Notes: generated from the letters alone by a model not told the origin. A DNA stretch of 64,000 nucleotides from Marinobacter sp. ATCH36 (GCF_023555055.1 NZ_JAMJPL010000007.1:150232-214231); one strand, 5' to 3'; positions 10,253 through 19,823 are shown, counted from the first letter of the stretch. Numbers and translations: made by a program.

Positions 10253-11467
10253 ATGCAGAACTATCTCAAATCCGCCAAGCTGGATAACGTGTGTTACGAG
10301 ATACGTGGTGTGGTTCTGCGCGAGGCCCGTCGCCTGGAGGAAGAGGGCCATCGGGTTCTCAAGCTGAATATCGGCAACCCTGCTGCTTTCGAGCTCGATG
10401 TACCCGAGGAAATCCAGCAGGACGTTATCTACAACATGCACATGGCCCAGGGTTACGTGGAATCCAAAGGGCTCTTCTCTGCCCGCAAGGCGGTAATGCA
10501 CTACTGCCAGCAACGGGGCATCGACAAAGTGGATATCGACGATATCTTCCTCGGCAATGGTGTCAGCGAGATGATCGTGATGTCCATGCAAGCGATGCTG
10601 AATACCGGCGATGAGGTACTGATTCCGGCGCCCGACTACCCGCTTTGGACGGCCGCCGTAACTCTCTCCAGTGGCAAGCCGGTGCACTACCATTGCGACG
10701 AGCAGCAGGACTGGTTCCCGGACATCGACGATATCCGCAAGAAGATCACCCGTCGCACCCGGGCCATTGTTCTGATCAACCCCAACAACCCGACAGGCGC
10801 CGTCTACTCCCGCGAATTATTGGAGCAGGTGGTGGAACTGGCGCGACAGCACAACCTGATCGTGCTGTCGGACGAGATCTACGACAAGATCCTCTACGAT
10901 GGTACCGAGCATATCCCCACCGCATCACTGGCTGATGACGTGCTGTTTTTTACCTATAACGGACTGTCCAAGAACTACCGCGCTGCCGGCTACCGTTCAG
11001 GCTGGATGATCATCAGCGGTGCCAAGCACCGGGCCCGGGACCTGATCGAGGGCATCGAGATGCTCTCCAATATGCGCCTGTGCGCCAATGTACCGGCCCA
11101 GCTAGCAATCCAGACAGCCCTGGGCGGCTACCAGTCCATCGACGACCTGGTGGCACCGGGGGGCCGCCTGTTCGAGCAGCGGGAGACTGCCTGGAACCTG
11201 CTCAATGATATTCCCGGGGTCAGTTGCGTGAAGCCCAAGGGCGCGCTGTACCTGTTCCCGAAGTTGGATCCAAAACGCTTCCCAATCGTCAATGACGAAA
11301 AGCTGGTGCTGGATCTGCTCTTGCAGGAACGCATACTGCTGGTTCAGGGTTCGGCCTTCAATATTGACGACAAACAGCACCTGCGCGTGGTGTTCCTGCC
11401 CCGGGAAGATACCCTGGAAGACGCCATGAAGCGCCTGGCACACTTTCTGTCGTCCTATCAGGTGTAA
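10253..11467 (+). CDS. alaA: Pyridoxal-phosphate aminotransferase, AlaA-type (glutamate-pyruvate)
   Basis: A 404-residue class I/II aminotransferase, the same length as E. coli AlaA (405). It opens with the AlaA-like stretch YLKSAKLDNVCYEIRGVV and LNIGNPAAF. The Schiff-base lysine is Lys240 in YNGLSKNYRAAGYRSGWM, and NPNNPTGAVY and LSDEIYDKILYDG supply the cofactor and substrate contacts. AlaA makes alanine from pyruvate and glutamate. A short unknown gene follows 10 bases after its stop and is probably co-transcribed. Confidence 0.92.
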   Translation: MQNYLKSAKLDNVCYEIRGVVLREARRLEEEGHRVLKLNIGNPAAFELDVPEEIQQDVIYNMHMAQGYVESKGLFSARKAVMHYCQQRGIDKVDIDDIFLGNGVSEMIVMSMQAMLNTGDEVLIPAPDYPLWTAAVTLSSGKPVHYHCDEQQDWFPDIDDIRKKITRRTRAIVLINPNNPTGAVYSRELLEQVVELARQHNLIVLSDEIYDKILYDGTEHIPTASLADDVLFFTYNGLSKNYRAAGYRSGWMIISGAKHRARDLIEGIEMLSNMRLCANVPAQLAIQTALGGYQSIDDLVAPGGRLFEQRETAWNLLNDIPGVSCVKPKGALYLFPKLDPKRFPIVNDEKLVLDLLLQERILLVQGSAFNIDDKQHLRVVFLPREDTLEDAMKRLAHFLSSYQV

Positions 11468-11477
11468 CAGAGGGTTT

Positions 11478-11939
11478 ATGGCGGATATTCATATTGAAGA
11501 GTTCTACAAGGACGCAGCCATCGCCCTGGTACAGCTCTACAATGCCTTCCCTCGAAGGATCAACCTGTTCGTGGAGGATATCGCCGGTTCCGACGAGCCG
11601 GATGAATTCGGCCTGCACAGCAAACGCCACATGGCGTGTTTCGGTACTCTGCTGTGGCTGTCTGAAGAAGGCCTGTTGCGTTTCGTTGACACCATTCGCC
11701 AGGAAGCGCTGGATCAGGCAGTGCTTACCCAGCAGGCTTTTGTGCGTATGAGTTCGCCGGCAAGCCCACACCTGCAACACGAAGCTGCGGCAGAGGAAAG
11801 CCAGGACCTGCCGCCGGCCATCAGGGAAGATTTCTCCACTCACATCCATTTGCTCCGTACCGCCCTTCGAAGCGGAAGCTCCGCAAAAATCAGCCGGGTC
11901 ATGCAGGCGACATTTTTCCGCGATATAGCGAATCATTAA
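11478..11939 (+). CDS. Uncharacterised protein downstream of alaA
   Basis: A 153-residue cytosolic protein with no signal peptide or membrane segment. The first half carries a compact pattern, EEFYKDAAIALVQLYNAFPRRI then LHSKRHMACFGTLLWLSEEG. The second half is more polar, with a Glu/Ala-rich linker at about residues 105-120. I do not recognise the family. The arrangement YKDAA...LFVEDI...FGLH.KRH...TLLWL.EEG.LR resembles small helical proteins that recur next to metabolic genes in marine gammaproteobacteria. It is spaced 10 bases from alaA and 96 bases before htpX. Confidence 0.7.
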   Translation: MADIHIEEFYKDAAIALVQLYNAFPRRINLFVEDIAGSDEPDEFGLHSKRHMACFGTLLWLSEEGLLRFVDTIRQEALDQAVLTQQAFVRMSSPASPHLQHEAAAEESQDLPPAIREDFSTHIHLLRTALRSGSSAKISRVMQATFFRDIANH

Positions 11940-12035
11940 ATTGGTGTAAACCAGTTGAACATGGCCACCCTGGACACATATAAATTGCAGCTATAAACCG
12001 CCGTCACCGGCTGATGATTCAACAAGGAATCCAAG

Positions 12036-12917
12036 ATGCGTATTCTGCTGTTTCTTGCTACCAACCTGGCTGTCATTCTTGTTGCCAGCTTCACCCTCAA
12101 GCTCCTGGGTGTCGACAGCTACCTCGCCCAGAATGGAATCCAGTATGGTTCGTTGCTGGCTTTTGCGGCCGTTTTCGGTTTTGCGGGTGCGATAGTCTCG
12201 CTGCTGATTTCCAAGCCGATGGCAAAATGGAGCACCAGGGCGAAGATCATTGAGTCCCCCAGAACACCCGCTGAGCGCTGGCTGGTGGATACGGTGCGGG
12301 ACCTGGCCAAGAATGCCGGCATAGGTATGCCTGAGGTGGCCATCTTTCCCGCCTCCCAGTCCAACGCCTTTGCCACTGGCTGGAACAAGAACAATGCTCT
12401 GGTGGCGGTCAGCGAAGGCCTGCTGCATCGCTTCAACAAAGATGAGATCCGCGCGGTTCTGGGTCATGAAATCGGCCACGTTGCCAATGGCGACATGATC
12501 ACACTGGCGCTGATTCAGGGCGTGGTGAATACCTTCGTCATATTTGCCTCCCGCGTGATCGGCTCCTTTGTAGACCGCGTGGTCTTCAAGAATGACAGCG
12601 GGCATGGAATTGGTTTTTTCGTGGTGAGTATTGCAGCGGAGATCGTACTGGGTATTCTTGCCAGTACCATCGTGTTCTGGTTCTCCCGTCGCCGCGAGTA
12701 CCGGGCTGATATCGCGGGTGCCCAACTGGCAGGCCGGGGTGCCATGATCAGCGCCCTAGCCCGGCTCAAGCAGGAAAGTGAAGTACCGGATCAGATGCCG
12801 GAAAGCCTGCAGGCGTTCGGCATCAACCGGGGGGCACGGGGCGGACTCAGCGCCCTGTTCATGACGCATCCGCCTCTGGACAGCCGGATCGAGGCACTAC
12901 ACAAAGCTCAGCTTTAG
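12036..12917 (+). CDS. htpX: Membrane zinc metalloprotease HtpX
   Basis: A 293-residue M48 protease, the same size as E. coli HtpX. Two N-terminal TM helices (about 5-25 and 40-60) precede the zinc site HEIGH at residues 144-148. Two more hydrophobic helices follow, and the third zinc ligand is in the [13 protein letters not shown] stretch. HtpX degrades misfolded inner-membrane proteins with a cytoplasmic catalytic face, complementing FtsH. The GTG/ATG choice is clear: the ATG at 12036 has an AAGGA stretch 9 bases upstream. It is convergent with pdxB. Confidence 0.95.
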   Translation: MRILLFLATNLAVILVASFTLKLLGVDSYLAQNGIQYGSLLAFAAVFGFAGAIVSLLISKPMAKWSTRAKIIESPRTPAERWLVDTVRDLAKNAGIGMPEVAIFPASQSNAFATGWNKNNALVAVSEGLLHRFNKDEIRAVLGHEIGHVANGDMITLALIQGVVNTFVIFASRVIGSFVDRVVFKNDSGHGIGFFVVSIAAEIVLGILASTIVFWFSRRREYRADIAGAQLAGRGAMISALARLKQESEVPDQMPESLQAFGINRGARGGLSALFMTHPPLDSRIEALHKAQL

Positions 12918-12929
12918 CCAGACGGAGTT

Positions 12930-14084
12930 CTAGAGTTTCAGTTTGAAGCCAAGGGCCCGAAAAGTGTCCTGCATGGACTTGCTGGTGCCCTTGAGCTGAA
13001 TCTTGACACTTGAAAACTCCCGCCGGACCGGATAATCCCGACGCAGCCGGTCAAACGCAGGGCCTCGCTCCTCCGCCGAAAGCGCCATTGCCAGCCGCAT
13101 CCGGGCATCATCCTGGCGGGGGTCGTAACAGGATCGAATAGCAATATTTGCCGAATCCATTTCCTCAGCCGCGCTGGTGAACGACAGCTTGGCCAGTGCC
13201 GGCTCCGGTAAGAATTGCCCGGCCTTTTTGCGGGCGGGCAGGCCCATGTAACGACTGAGCCCCTGGTAAACCATTTCGCTACCCTGCACCTTGCCTTCGA
13301 GGCTGTAACCCGCAATATGGGGCGTAGCCAGCCAGACCTTTTCCAGCAGTTCGGCGTGAATGCGCGGTTCCTGCTCCCATACATCCAGCACGACGGTAGG
13401 CGAATTGGGTTCTTCCAGGCGCGCCAGCAAGGCAGAGGTATCAATAACCTCACCCCGGCTGGTATTGATCAGCAGCTGGTGCTCTTTCAGCATGGACAAT
13501 CGCTGCTGCCCGAACATATGCAGTGTGGCGTGGTCTCCCTGTCGGATCAGAGGTGTGTGCAGGGTTACCACATCACAGGCCATGGCCTCGTCGAGACTGA
13601 CAAAATCCTGATTGTCCTCACCTTCCTGTTCGGCGCGCGGCGGATCACAACACAGGACGTCAAAACCCAGCCGGTCCAGTTTGTGGGCGAGCTCGCCACC
13701 GACATTACCGGCACCAACGATACCAACACTGAGCTTCGACCAGTCAGACACGCCGCGCCTCTCGGCGTGCAACGAGATTACCGACAGCACGTACTCAACC
13801 ACACTGTTGGCATTACAACCGGGGGCCGCCGAGAACGAGATACCATTGGACGCCAGCCACTGCTGATCCACGTGATCGGTACCAATGGTGCAGGTGCCAA
13901 CGAATCGCACACTACTGCCTTCCAGCAACGCCTGATTAACCCGGGTAACCGAACGCACCAACAGGATATCCGCATTCTGCACATCGGCGGCCGACATCGT
14001 ACGGCCAGACACACGCTGAATCTCGCCGATGTCACCGAAGAAGGAATCCAGCAAGGGTATGTTTTCGTCCGCTACTATCCGCAT
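12930..14084 (-). CDS. pdxB: Erythronate-4-phosphate dehydrogenase
   Basis: A 384-residue NAD-dependent 2-hydroxyacid dehydrogenase. It carries out the second step of pyridoxal phosphate synthesis from erythrose 4-phosphate. The Rossmann motif GIVGAGNVGGELA, the FVGTCTIGTDHVD stretch, the LINTSRGEVID segment and the catalytic HIAGYSLEGK region are visible. The C-terminal PdxB dimerisation domain is present. I set the start at the ATG at 14084 (MRIVADENIP), which matches the family. An open extension of 30 codons upstream overlaps the helicase gene and is Ala/Gly-rich, so it was left out. It is third in a run after epmC and the helicase, with a 19-base gap. Confidence 0.94.
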   Translation of the reverse strand: MRIVADENIPLLDSFFGDIGEIQRVSGRTMSAADVQNADILLVRSVTRVNQALLEGSSVRFVGTCTIGTDHVDQQWLASNGISFSAAPGCNANSVVEYVLSVISLHAERRGVSDWSKLSVGIVGAGNVGGELAHKLDRLGFDVLCCDPPRAEQEGEDNQDFVSLDEAMACDVVTLHTPLIRQGDHATLHMFGQQRLSMLKEHQLLINTSRGEVIDTSALLARLEEPNSPTVVLDVWEQEPRIHAELLEKVWLATPHIAGYSLEGKVQGSEMVYQGLSRYMGLPARKKAGQFLPEPALAKLSFTSAAEEMDSANIAIRSCYDPRQDDARMRLAMALSAEERGPAFDRLRRDYPVRREFSSVKIQLKGTSKSMQDTFRALGFKLKL

Positions 14085-14103
14085 GATGCTGCTTCCCGAC
14101 CCG

Positions 14104-15390
14104 TTAGTTCCTGCGTTGACGCTGGTGACCACCACGGCCGCCCTGGCTTCGGTTGCCCTGAGGCCGACGGCCACCTCGCTTGCGGGTAATCGGCGGTTTC
14201 GCGAGTGTGGTCATCAGCTCTTCATCAGGCACAGCTGTGGCGAGCTTCTGACTGATGTAGGATTCAATGGCCGGCAGCGAAAAGGCATCATCCTCACTGG
14301 CGAAACTCACAGAAACGCCGTGCTTGCCTGCACGCCCTGTGCGTCCAATCCGGTGTACGTAATCCTCGGCGTTATCCGGGAGATTATAGTTGAATACGTG
14401 GGTCACACCGTCAACGTGGATGCCACGCCCTGCCACATCGGTGGCCACCAGCACCTGGATACTGCCGTTCTTGAACTGCTCCAGGGTTTTGAGCCGTTTG
14501 TTCTGGGCAATTTCACCGGACATGAGCGCCACCTTGACGCCCTGGTTTCGCAAGTCTTCATCCAGATCACGACACTGGTCACGCCGGTTGGCAAATACCA
14601 GGGCCTTTTCAACTTCCGGGCGTTGGAGATAGTTCACCAGCACCGGCAGCTTCTCGTCTTCACCCACCAGGTAAACGGTCTGCTTCACCCGTTCCGCCGT
14701 TTTCTGTTCCGGCTCGATTTCCACAAACTCGGCATTGCGGGTCCACATGGAGGCAAGGTTGAGCACATCCTGATTGAAGGTAGCACTGAACAGCAGTGTC
14801 TGGCGCTCTTCCTTCGGGGTACATTTGCGGATAATCCGCTTAACGTCTGGAATGAAACCCATGTCGAGCATCCGGTCCGCCTCATCCAGAATCAGGATGT
14901 CCAGCTGGTCCAGAAAAACATCCTGGGAGCCCAGGAAATCAATCAGGCGCCCGGGTGTGGCAACCAGGATATCGACAATCTCGTTCTGCAACTGGTCACG
15001 CTGCTTGTCGTAATTCATACCGCCGACCACAGTGACCACATTGTGCCCGGTATAGCCACACAGCTGCTCCGCATCCTTGGCTATCTGCATCGCGAGCTCC
15101 CGGGTGGGCGCCAGCGCCAGCACCCTCGGCTCGGACGCGTACCGGTCATTTTCCGGAACGGGTGTTTCCAGCATGCTCTGGATGGCGGTAATCAGGAAGG
15201 CGGCGGTTTTACCGGTACCGGTCTGCGCCTGACCAATCAGGTCCTGGCACGCCAGTGTGAACGGGAGGGTTTCTGCCTGGATCGGTGTACAATGCTCAAA
15301 ACCGATATCGGTGATGGCATCGAGCACTCGCTGGTCCAGGTTCAGATCTTTGAAAAGCGTCTTGCCGGCTTCAGGTGCATCGGATGTCAT
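14104..15390 (-). CDS. rhlB: DEAD-box RNA helicase, RhlB-like
   Basis: A 428-residue DEAD-box helicase with all motifs: Q motif FEHCTPIQ, Walker A AQTGTGKT, PTRELA, ILDEADRMLDMGF, SATF, and HRIGRTGRAGK. The C-terminal tail is Arg/Gly/Gln-rich and unstructured, as in RhlB, where it contacts RNA and RNase E. RhlB helps the degradosome unwind structured mRNA. Assignment to RhlB rather than RhlE rests on the tail and the FEHCTPIQAETLP start, so it is probable but not certain. It starts 6 bases after epmC and runs into pdxB. Confidence 0.85.
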   Translation of the reverse strand: MTSDAPEAGKTLFKDLNLDQRVLDAITDIGFEHCTPIQAETLPFTLACQDLIGQAQTGTGKTAAFLITAIQSMLETPVPENDRYASEPRVLALAPTRELAMQIAKDAEQLCGYTGHNVVTVVGGMNYDKQRDQLQNEIVDILVATPGRLIDFLGSQDVFLDQLDILILDEADRMLDMGFIPDVKRIIRKCTPKEERQTLLFSATFNQDVLNLASMWTRNAEFVEIEPEQKTAERVKQTVYLVGEDEKLPVLVNYLQRPEVEKALVFANRRDQCRDLDEDLRNQGVKVALMSGEIAQNKRLKTLEQFKNGSIQVLVATDVAGRGIHVDGVTHVFNYNLPDNAEDYVHRIGRTGRAGKHGVSVSFASEDDAFSLPAIESYISQKLATAVPDEELMTTLAKPPITRKRGGRRPQGNRSQGGRGGHQRQRRN

Positions 15391-15396
15391 AGTGTT

Positions 15397-15975
15397 TCAG
15401 GTTACCTCGGTGTCTGTAGCGGAACATTCGGGCATCAGGCGCCTGGTCTCTTTCTTCCAGACTTCATTGAAGTCAGCCGCGGTTCCATAAAAATTTCTGA
15501 GCGTTTGCAATAACAGGCCGGCTCGGTATGGCAAACCAAGCTTCAGATAATCGTTGGCCTGAGCCGTAACATTCCTGCGAAAGGCGTCTTCGTCCCATGC
15601 TCCATTGCCGGACAAGTTGTCGACACTGACGTGAAACCGGGTGCCAGCTGCAACGGAAAACAGCCATTCCAGAGCCTGGGGTTTTACTTCCGCTTTTTCA
15701 AAGGCCTGCTGTTGCTCCACGCTGCGGCCATCCGGGCAATACCAATAGCCGAAATCGCAGAGTGTGCGCCGGTACTCACCGGCGATACACCAATGGCTGA
15801 TTTCATGCAGTGCGCTGGCATAATAGCCGCGAGCAAAAATAATCTGCGCAAAGCTGTCAGGCTCTGCTGCCGGCAGATATTCGGGTTCATCGCCGCCTCT
15901 GACCAGAACAGTCCGGTACTTTTCCCGGAACAGGCCATTAAACAGCATGATAAGATCGTCTGGATCATGTCTCAT
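15397..15975 (-). CDS. epmC: Elongation factor P hydroxylase EpmC
   Basis: The 192-residue form, started at MRHDPDDLIMLFNGLF, matches E. coli EpmC (about 182). It hydroxylates the beta-lysyl-lysine of EF-P, the last step of that modification. Conserved stretches are FARGYYASALHEISHWCIAG, with a histidine/glutamate metal site, FGYWYCPDGR, and EVKPQALEWLF. The frame stays open 121 codons further upstream, but that part is antisense to the dsbD start and unlike the family, so it was left out. EpmA and EpmB are not in this window. It heads the run epmC, helicase, pdxB and is divergent from dsbD. Confidence 0.9.
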   Translation of the reverse strand: MRHDPDDLIMLFNGLFREKYRTVLVRGGDEPEYLPAAEPDSFAQIIFARGYYASALHEISHWCIAGEYRRTLCDFGYWYCPDGRSVEQQQAFEKAEVKPQALEWLFSVAAGTRFHVSVDNLSGNGAWDEDAFRRNVTAQANDYLKLGLPYRAGLLLQTLRNFYGTAADFNEVWKKETRRLMPECSATDTEVT

Positions 15976-16126
15976 GGGACGGGTATTGTGCGACTTTAGA
16001 ACGCTCAATACCAGTGGGAACTTTTGCCAGGCAACTGTGTCCACAGCAACCTGAAACGACGCGGCCTGAGCCTTCCAGGATTTCGCGCTGGACAAACCCG
16101 GATCCACCAACGGTACTCTATCGACT

Positions 16127-17980
16127 ATGACCGGCAGCAAAACCACCTCACGCAGTATTGCCCCGATCAGGGTTCTGAGCGGCTTATTTCTGTTTCTGGC
16201 ATTGTCCGTTTTCTCCGCAGTTACCTCCGGTGCCGGCAACTCCCTGTTCGGTGGCGGCAACGATTTCCTCCCCGTTGATGAAGCGCTGCCCTTCAATTTT
16301 ACCGCAGATAGCGACGCCGTTTTACTGTCCTGGGACATCGCACCCGAGCATTACCTTTATCAGGGGCGTATCAACGTCACCAGTAATGATGAAGATGTGG
16401 AGCTGGGTGAACCGGAATTCTCCTACACCGGTATCGACACGGAAGATGAATTCTTTGGCAAAGTCACTGTGTTCTATGATCCGGTCGAGGCCAGGGTGCC
16501 GGTAAAGCTTCCCGAGGGCGCCCGGGAAGCCGAGTTACAGGTGACCTACCAGGGCTGTGCAAAGGCGGGGCTCTGTTATCCACCCCAGACACGGGACGTG
16601 CTCTATTACGCCAGTGCGGACGATGGCCCGGAGTCACCAGCAGACACCACCACCGCAACGGGCCTGGCGGGTTTTCTCGCGAATCAGTCTACCCTGGTCA
16701 TAGCCGGCCTTTTCCTGCTGCTTGGCCTGGGGCTGACGTTCACTCCTTGCGTACTCCCAATGGTGCCGATCATCTCGTCCCTGGTTTCATCGCGCAACAC
16801 CAGTACAACCGGGCATGCCCTCTTGCTTTCAGGCAGTTATGTACTCGGGATGGCCCTGACCTATGCTGCAGCCGGTGTCATAACCGGTATGCTCGGAGCC
16901 AGTTTCAACCTGCAGGCCCACCTACAGTCGCCCTGGGTACTGGGCGTTTTCGCGGCGCTCTTCGTGCTGTTTGCGCTGTCTATGTTCAATCTGTTTGAAA
17001 TCCAGTTGCCGAGGTTTATTCGCGAGCCCCTTAACAACGCCAGCCATCGCCTTACCGGCACCCGTGTCGCCAGTGTGTTTGGCATTGGAGCGCTCTCGGC
17101 CCTTATTGTTTCTCCCTGCGTTTCTGCACCGCTGGCCGGCAGCCTGCTGTACATAAGTACGACCCAGGACGCAGTCATCGGTGGTGTTGCCCTGTTTGCC
17201 CTCGGACTGGGCATGGGCATCCCCTTGATGCTGGTGGCCGTAGGTGGTCGCAAACTACTGCCGTCGACCGGCCCCTGGATGAATGTTGTCAAGGCCTTCT
17301 ACGGTGTCATGCTGTTGGCGGTTGCTATCTGGCTGGTGGAAAGAATGGTACCGGGGTGGCTGGCACTGACCCTGTGGGGGCTGCTGGTAGCCATTACAGG
17401 CGTGCAACTGGGGGCGTTTGATGCCGCGAAGGCTGGCTGGGAACGTACGCGCAAGGGCATGGGGCTGGTTATGTTTGCCTATGGTATTGCGCTGCTCGCC
17501 GGGGCCGTTTCCGGCGCCAATGACCCCCTCAAGCCCCTGGCCGCCTTCACAGCTTCCAGTCAGCCTGCATCTGGAGGCTCATCAGCCGGGGCGGCAACCA
17601 CCCATGCCGATTTTGTCCGGCTGGAATCTCCCGCAGACATTCGCGACGAGCTGAGACAGGCAAGCCTTGACGGCACACCGGTCATGCTCGACTTTTACGC
17701 CGACTGGTGCATTTCCTGCAAGGTTATGGAGCGCAATGTCTTCAGCGACACCGCGGTTATCCAGGCGCTGGTGCCCTACAAACTCCTGCAACTGGACATG
17801 ACTGATAACACGCCGGAACAGCAGGCCCTGCTGGATGAGCTTGGCCTGTTCGGACCACCGGCGATCCTCTTTTACAGCGGCACTGGCGAAGAGATGGGAA
17901 CAGCCCGCATCCTGGGCGAGATGGACCGCGATCAGTTTCTTGGCCATCTCGACACGCTGGGTAGTTCTGGCGAATCCTGA
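16127..17980 (+). CDS. dsbD: Thiol:disulfide interchange protein DsbD
   Basis: A 617-residue three-part electron carrier from the cytoplasm to the periplasm. The parts are a signal peptide (about 1-36), an N-terminal immunoglobulin-like domain with Cys144 and Cys150 in the QGCAKAGLC segment, and eight predicted membrane helices. Two membrane cysteines sit in FTPCVLP and VSPCVSAP. The C-terminal thioredoxin domain has WCISCK (Cys528, Cys531). It takes electrons from thioredoxin and passes them to DsbC/DsbG and to cytochrome c maturation. That fits the neighbouring c-type cytochromes CcoO and CcoP. It is divergent from epmC and convergent with tusA, 9 bases apart. Confidence 0.95.
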   Translation: MTGSKTTSRSIAPIRVLSGLFLFLALSVFSAVTSGAGNSLFGGGNDFLPVDEALPFNFTADSDAVLLSWDIAPEHYLYQGRINVTSNDEDVELGEPEFSYTGIDTEDEFFGKVTVFYDPVEARVPVKLPEGAREAELQVTYQGCAKAGLCYPPQTRDVLYYASADDGPESPADTTTATGLAGFLANQSTLVIAGLFLLLGLGLTFTPCVLPMVPIISSLVSSRNTSTTGHALLLSGSYVLGMALTYAAAGVITGMLGASFNLQAHLQSPWVLGVFAALFVLFALSMFNLFEIQLPRFIREPLNNASHRLTGTRVASVFGIGALSALIVSPCVSAPLAGSLLYISTTQDAVIGGVALFALGLGMGIPLMLVAVGGRKLLPSTGPWMNVVKAFYGVMLLAVAIWLVERMVPGWLALTLWGLLVAITGVQLGAFDAAKAGWERTRKGMGLVMFAYGIALLAGAVSGANDPLKPLAAFTASSQPASGGSSAGAATTHADFVRLESPADIRDELRQASLDGTPVMLDFYADWCISCKVMERNVFSDTAVIQALVPYKLLQLDMTDNTPEQQALLDELGLFGPPAILFYSGTGEEMGTARILGEMDRDQFLGHLDTLGSSGES

Positions 17981-17989
17981 CGTGTCTGA

Positions 17990-18229
17990 TCAGAGCCCAC
18001 GGCGTATAAAGAACACGAATTCCGTCCCTTCTTCCCCGGTGTATATCAGTTCATGATCGAGAAATTGACAGAACCGCGGAATGTCGCGGGTTGTGGAGGG
18101 GTCCGTTGCAACCACTTTCAATACCGCTCCGGGGCTGATCTCAACAATCCGGTTGTGCAACATCATGACCGGTTCAGGGCAAAACAGCCCCCGGGCATCC
18201 AGCTCTGCATCAAAATCTGGCGCTCCCAA
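17990..18229 (-). CDS. tusA: Sulfur carrier protein TusA, TTG start
   Basis: A 79-residue TusA/SirA-family protein. The sulfur-accepting cysteine is in [15 protein letters not shown], the core motif CPxP. In E. coli TusA passes persulfide sulfur from IscS toward MnmA, whose gene opens this window. No suitable ATG exists. The best start is a TTG at 18229 preceded by GGAGG with six bases between them, which gives the family's usual length. The frame continues 38 codons upstream but the added residues are not family-like. The C-terminus (FIRRGL) is normal. It is divergent from the monooxygenase gene. Confidence 0.85.
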   Translation of the reverse strand: MGAPDFDAELDARGLFCPEPVMMLHNRIVEISPGAVLKVVATDPSTTRDIPRFCQFLDHELIYTGEEGTEFVFFIRRGL

Positions 18230-18279
18230 CGTCTGTCCTCCTGAAATTCCAGCTGAAATTTGAAAAATACGTGCTAAAT

Positions 18280-18305
18280 TATTGTTTATAGTTGCCAAAA
18301 CAATA
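18280..18305. promoter_or_regulatory. Inverted repeat between tusA and the monooxygenase gene
   Basis: TATTGTTT and AAACAATA form an 8-base perfect inverted repeat separated by 10 bases. It lies in an AT-rich stretch just upstream of the ABM-domain start (18317) and 51 bases from the tusA start. It has the size of a homodimeric repressor site. No matching regulator was identified. Confidence 0.35.
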
Positions 18306-18316
18306 CGAGGTAAACA

Positions 18317-18607
18317 ATGATCCGGGTGCTGATTGAACGCCATATTGCCGAATCACTTGAATCCGCTTACGAGGAGAGATCCCGCAAAGTTCTTCAGAAT
18401 GCCGTGAGCGCTCCTGGCTTTGTATCCGGTGAAACCCTCGTGGATGCTCACGACGCAAACCATCGGTTCACCCTTGCCAACTGGCGCTCGGAAGCGGACT
18501 GGCAGCGCTGGTTACAGTCCGAAGAGCGCCGCGAACTGATGGCGGAGCTGATACCGATGATGGACCGCGAGGAAGTTATCACGGTACTTAAGCATAGCAA
18601 CAACTAG
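18317..18607 (+). CDS. Antibiotic biosynthesis monooxygenase (ABM) domain protein
   Basis: A 96-residue single-domain dimeric alpha-beta barrel protein of the ABM/YgiN type. It shows the signature core [17 protein letters not shown], then [14 protein letters not shown] and [16 protein letters not shown]. Such small proteins include quinol monooxygenases and heme-degrading enzymes. No heme-ligand or cofactor residue can be assigned here, so the reaction is unknown. GAGG precedes the ATG by 8 bases. It converges with rlmM with only 1 base between. Confidence 0.85.
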   Translation: MIRVLIERHIAESLESAYEERSRKVLQNAVSAPGFVSGETLVDAHDANHRFTLANWRSEADWQRWLQSEERRELMAELIPMMDREEVITVLKHSNN

Positions 18608-18608
18608 C

Positions 18609-19685
18609 TCAGTCGAGACGCTCGATAAAGCAGGTAATCTCCTCCCGGTCATGATAGAGGTGGCGGGCCCTGATACGGAAGTTCATTTCACTCTGGCCCA
18701 GCCCCTGCTCCAGGATATCCCGGCAAATCAACCACTCGTCGTACCGTTTTTTCATCGGAAGTTTAAGATTGAACACCGTGTAACGACACAGCTTTTGACT
18801 CAGCCAGTCCACTGCCAGTGCTGCGGTGCGTCGGGGGTGGTCAACGATATCGCATACCATCCAGTCCACGCTCCGCCTGGGCCGCCACTGGTATCCATCG
18901 GCCTCAGTGTGTTCAACATGTCCCGACGCCATCAGTTCGGCATTCATCGGCCCGTTATCAACTGCGGTTACCATCATGCCCTGCCGGACCAGTTGCCATG
19001 TCCAGCCACCCGGGGCCGCACCGAGATCCACGGCCTGCTTCCCGCCACCCAGGTAGTCAAGCTCTCGTTCCGGAGGCAGAAATACCTTCCAGGCCTCTTC
19101 CAGCTTCAGAGCCGAGCGACTGGGAGCCGAGGCCGGCAGGCGCAAACGTGGAATCCCGCTGACAAAGCGGGCCCGGTTGCCAGCCATACTGACGCCAGCA
19201 ATAACCCGGTCAAATCCGAGAAGCAGCAACTCCAGACGGGCCGGCGATTCTGACTTGTGATCAGGCTGCAGTAGCCCTGCCCCTCTCAGGCCTTTGGATA
19301 GCGGCGACACCCATTTGCGCGCAAAATTGCCGAGGTCCGGGTCGCTGTTGTTTTCCGGTAAACGAATTTCCACCCTCGCACAGGGCGGAGATTCCGCATC
19401 CAACGATTTCAGCCCATCAATAACCGCGCCCACGCGGTCCGCTGGTGGCAGGGCCACCTCCGCCAGAACGACAAACCAGTCCCTGATAAACACCAGTGTG
19501 TGGATGGAGATTCGGGCCAGCAAGGTATCCGCCAAGGCGGGACCGGGGAGGTTGAAGATCACGAAGCCCCGGGCATTCCCGGGCTCGAAGAAGCCGTATA
19601 CACCCTGTGCCGCGGCGGTATCAGTAAGCTCCCTGCCTGCTTCCGTTTCGAAGCCTGGCCGGCAAAAGGCTATCAGTTGTTCCAT
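18609..19685 (-). CDS. rlmM: 23S rRNA (cytidine2498-2'-O)-methyltransferase RlmM
   Basis: A 358-residue protein (E. coli RlmM 366). The N-terminal THUMP-like part opens CRPGFETEAGREL. The Rossmann methyltransferase part has a SAM-binding VDLGAAPGGWTWQLVRQGM with the APGGWT motif, followed by VDNGPM and the WMVCDIVDHP segment. The catalytic lysines are K...K with NLKLPMKKRYDEW, of the RrmJ-like K-D-K-E class. It methylates C2498 of 23S rRNA in the cytosol. It is convergent with the ABM-domain gene. Confidence 0.94.
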   Translation of the reverse strand: MEQLIAFCRPGFETEAGRELTDTAAAQGVYGFFEPGNARGFVIFNLPGPALADTLLARISIHTLVFIRDWFVVLAEVALPPADRVGAVIDGLKSLDAESPPCARVEIRLPENNSDPDLGNFARKWVSPLSKGLRGAGLLQPDHKSESPARLELLLLGFDRVIAGVSMAGNRARFVSGIPRLRLPASAPSRSALKLEEAWKVFLPPERELDYLGGGKQAVDLGAAPGGWTWQLVRQGMMVTAVDNGPMNAELMASGHVEHTEADGYQWRPRRSVDWMVCDIVDHPRRTAALAVDWLSQKLCRYTVFNLKLPMKKRYDEWLICRDILEQGLGQSEMNFRIRARHLYHDREEITCFIERLD

Positions 19686-19823
19686 TCGTCACCTGAATCG
19701 AGTTCGCAATTGATTACACTCATACTCTCTCTGTTGGCAGGAATACCATTAATGCCGCTGAATCTGTTACCTGAATTGTGCGCAGAGTCCCGGAGGAGCA
19801 GTCCGCACCGGAGTTATCCTGAG

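Noticed and set aside
14029..15513. A 494-codon open frame on the plus strand opposite the helicase
   Set aside because: The helicase on the minus strand has a full set of DEAD-box motifs. The opposite frame reads as a biased shadow without a recognisable fold.
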